The position numbers and the translations under genes were made by a program. The notes under the pieces are model-generated. The model worked only from the letters and a program-made list of their open reading frames with translations. It did no database searches and was not told where the DNA came from. DNA of 7,164 nt, from the NCBI GenBank assembly GCA_017960705.1, contig JAGCYR010000190.1, positions 1 through 7,164 on the forward strand. The letters run 5' to 3'. Source of the stretch: Clostridia bacterium. GTDB lineage: Bacteria; Bacillota; Clostridia; Oscillospirales; CAG-272. Position 1 is the first letter of the stretch. Every line of letters starts with the position of its first letter. Positions 5,740 to 7,164 of the stretch are shown here, piece after piece.

Positions 5740-7164
5740 ATGGTTTCAAGGATCTACAGCGCCGGGATCGTCGGCGTGGAGGGCTACGAGGTCACGGTCG
5801 AATGCAGCGCGTGGAACCGGATCCCGCTGTTCGAGCTGGTGGGGCTGCCCGACGCCGCCGTGAAGGAGGCGAAGGAACGGGTGCGGAACGCCTGCGAGAA
5901 CGTGGGCATTCCGTTTCCGTCGCTCGAGCTCACCGTCAATCTCGCCCCCGCCGACCGCAAAAAGGAGGGGGCGGGCTTCGATCTGCCCATCCTCTGCAGC
6001 ATCCTGCAGTGCGCCGGAAAGATCCCGCGCGATCTCGATCTCTCCGCCGTCTCGATGGTCGGGGAACTCTCGCTTTCGGGGGAGATCCGCCCGGTGAACG
6101 GCTGCCTCTGCGTCGCCCTCGCCGCCCGTGCGGCGGGAAGAAAGATCCTCTACGTGCCGGAGCAGAACGCGCGCGAGGCGGCGGTGGTCTCGGGGCTCAC
6201 CGTCTACGGCGTGCGCGACCTTGCTACCCTGCTCGCCCACCTGAACGGGAAGACCGCTCTGACCCCGACCGTCTTCGACCGCGCGGATTTCGTCCCCGAC
6301 GAGGGCGCCGACGTCCCCGATTTCTCGGAGGTGAAAGGACAGGAAAAGGCGAAGCGGGCGCTCGAGATCGCCGCGGCGGGCGGACACAACGTGCTTCTGA
6401 TCGGACCTCCCGGCTCGGGCAAGTCCATGCTCGCCAAGCGCCTGCCCTCGATCCTGCCGGCTCTGACCTTCGAGGAGGCGCTTGAAACTACCAAGATCCA
6501 CTCGGTCGAGGGCATCCTCGGCGGGAAAGGGCTGGTCACGCGCCGTCCCTTCCGTTCGCCCCACCATACCGTCAGCCCGGCGGGACTGACCGGCGGCGGG
6601 AGCCAGCCGAGACCGGGCGAGATCTCGCTCGCGCACAACGGCGTACTGTTCCTTGACGAGTTGCCGGAGTTCCCGAAATCGGCGACCGAGATCCTGCGTC
6701 AGCCGCTGGAGGACGGGGTGGTGACGGTGACAAGAGTGCTCGCCAAGACCACCTATCCGGCGCGTTTTATGCTGGTTTGCGCCATGAACCCCTGCCGATG
6801 CGGCTATTACGGCGACCCTAACCACACCTGCACGTGTACCCCCGAGCAGGTGCGGCGCTATCTTTCGAAGATCAGCGGGCCGCTGCTCGACCGGATCGAT
6901 ATCCAGGTGGAGGTGCCCGCCGTGACCTACGACGAGATGGCGGATAAGACCCGGTCGGGCGAGCCGTCGAAGATCATCCGCGAACGCGTGAACGGGGCGC
7001 GCCGCTTTGCCGAGGCACGCTCCGAGAAGCTCGGACTCGCCGTCCGTCCGAACGCCGCGATCCCGCCGAAAGAGATCTCGAAGCTCTGCCCGCTCGAGCC
7101 GGCGGCGGAAGCGCTGCTCCGCGACGCGTTTGAGAAACTCGGGATGTCCGCCCGCGGACACGAC
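5740..7164 (+). CDS. comM: ComM/YifB family Mg-chelatase-like AAA+ ATPase, 3' end cut by the window
   Basis: This is a YifB/ComM protein. In Gram-negative transformable bacteria ComM is a hexameric helicase that promotes branch migration while incoming DNA is integrated; in Firmicutes the role is less certain. The open frame runs for 475 codons to the window edge without a stop, and family members are about 510 residues, so only about 35-40 are missing. Domains in order: an N-terminal ChlI-like domain from about residue 1 to 170 (opening IYSAGIVGVEGYEV, then GLPDAAVKEAKERV); an AAA+ domain with Walker A GPPGSGKS (222-229), FRSPHHT, and Walker B LFLDE with D306 and E307; a four-cysteine cluster C352, C354, C364, C366 (NPCRCGYYG then CTC) that is typical of the family and probably binds metal; SGPLLDRID (379-387, with the arginine-finger-like Arg); and the start of the C-terminal Mg-chelatase helical domain ending in LGMSAR. 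ATG 5740 has GGGAGG 5 bases upstream. It is divergent from the AroB-like operon and has its own promoter. Confidence 0.96.
   Translation, partial: MVSRIYSAGIVGVEGYEVTVECSAWNRIPLFELVGLPDAAVKEAKERVRNACENVGIPFPSLELTVNLAPADRKKEGAGFDLPILCSILQCAGKIPRDLDLSAVSMVGELSLSGEIRPVNGCLCVALAARAAGRKILYVPEQNAREAAVVSGLTVYGVRDLATLLAHLNGKTALTPTVFDRADFVPDEGADVPDFSEVKGQEKAKRALEIAAAGGHNVLLIGPPGSGKSMLAKRLPSILPALTFEEALETTKIHSVEGILGGKGLVTRRPFRSPHHTVSPAGLTGGGSQPRPGEISLAHNGVLFLDELPEFPKSATEILRQPLEDGVVTVTRVLAKTTYPARFMLVCAMNPCRCGYYGDPNHTCTCTPEQVRRYLSKISGPLLDRIDIQVEVPAVTYDEMADKTRSGEPSKIIRERVNGARRFAEARSEKLGLAVRPNAAIPPKEISKLCPLEPAAEALLRDAFEKLGMSARGHD

Noticed and set aside
5746..7161. 471-codon minus-strand open frame antisense to comM
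   Set aside because: It mirrors comM almost exactly in extent, is Arg/His-rich, and shows no family motif, whereas the plus strand shows all ComM motifs.
5740..7164. Magnesium chelatase subunit for chlorophyll or cobalamin synthesis
   Set aside because: The N-terminal ChlI-like domain before the AAA+ core, the NPCRCGYYG cysteine cluster and the length identify the YifB/ComM family, which shares only the AAA+ domain with Mg chelatase.

Overview
The window looks like chromosomal DNA from a high-GC, spore-forming member of the Firmicutes, most likely Clostridia (Oscillospiraceae-like). The evidence is a sporulation phosphatase of the SpoIIE family, strong AGGAGG-type ribosome binding sites, sigma-A-type promoters and generally GC-rich codon usage. 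This placement is inferred from gene content, not from a marker gene. No RNA genes, insertion sequences or CRISPR arrays were seen.

Layout. (1) About 78-2144, plus strand: most of a SpoIIE-type PP2C phosphatase. Its 5' part is missing or scrambled, because bases 1-75 are an exact, out-of-frame copy of bases 455-529 from the middle of the same gene. The protein ends in an unusual tail of about 105 residues rich in proline and glutamate. (2) A perfect 10-bp hairpin at 2158-2180 serves as a terminator between convergent transcription units. (3) 5570-2186, minus strand: a compact three-gene operon. It starts at a consensus promoter (TTGACA, 17 bp, TATAAT) and reads through a degenerate AroB-fold protein that lacks the known catalytic and metal-binding residues, a divergent glycerol-3-phosphate dehydrogenase (GpsA-like), and a MATE-family transporter. 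The gaps between the genes are only 18 and 22 bases. (4) A 169-bp region between the start codons at 5570 and 5740 holds two back-to-back promoters. Each carries the same 9-base AAAC-S-GTTT motif at its -35 box. (5) 5740 to the window end, plus strand: a ComM/YifB Mg-chelatase-like AAA+ ATPase, cut off by the window edge about 35-40 residues short of the usual C-terminus.

How the genes relate. SpoIIE activates the first forespore sigma factor and acts in polar septation. GpsA makes sn-glycerol-3-phosphate for phospholipids. ComM is linked to processing of incoming DNA in natural transformation in Gram-negative bacteria. These are separate jobs, and most of the window is ordinary core genome. 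The least explained part is the minus-strand operon, where an apparently dead AroB-like protein is paired with a GpsA that has changed substrate-site residues.
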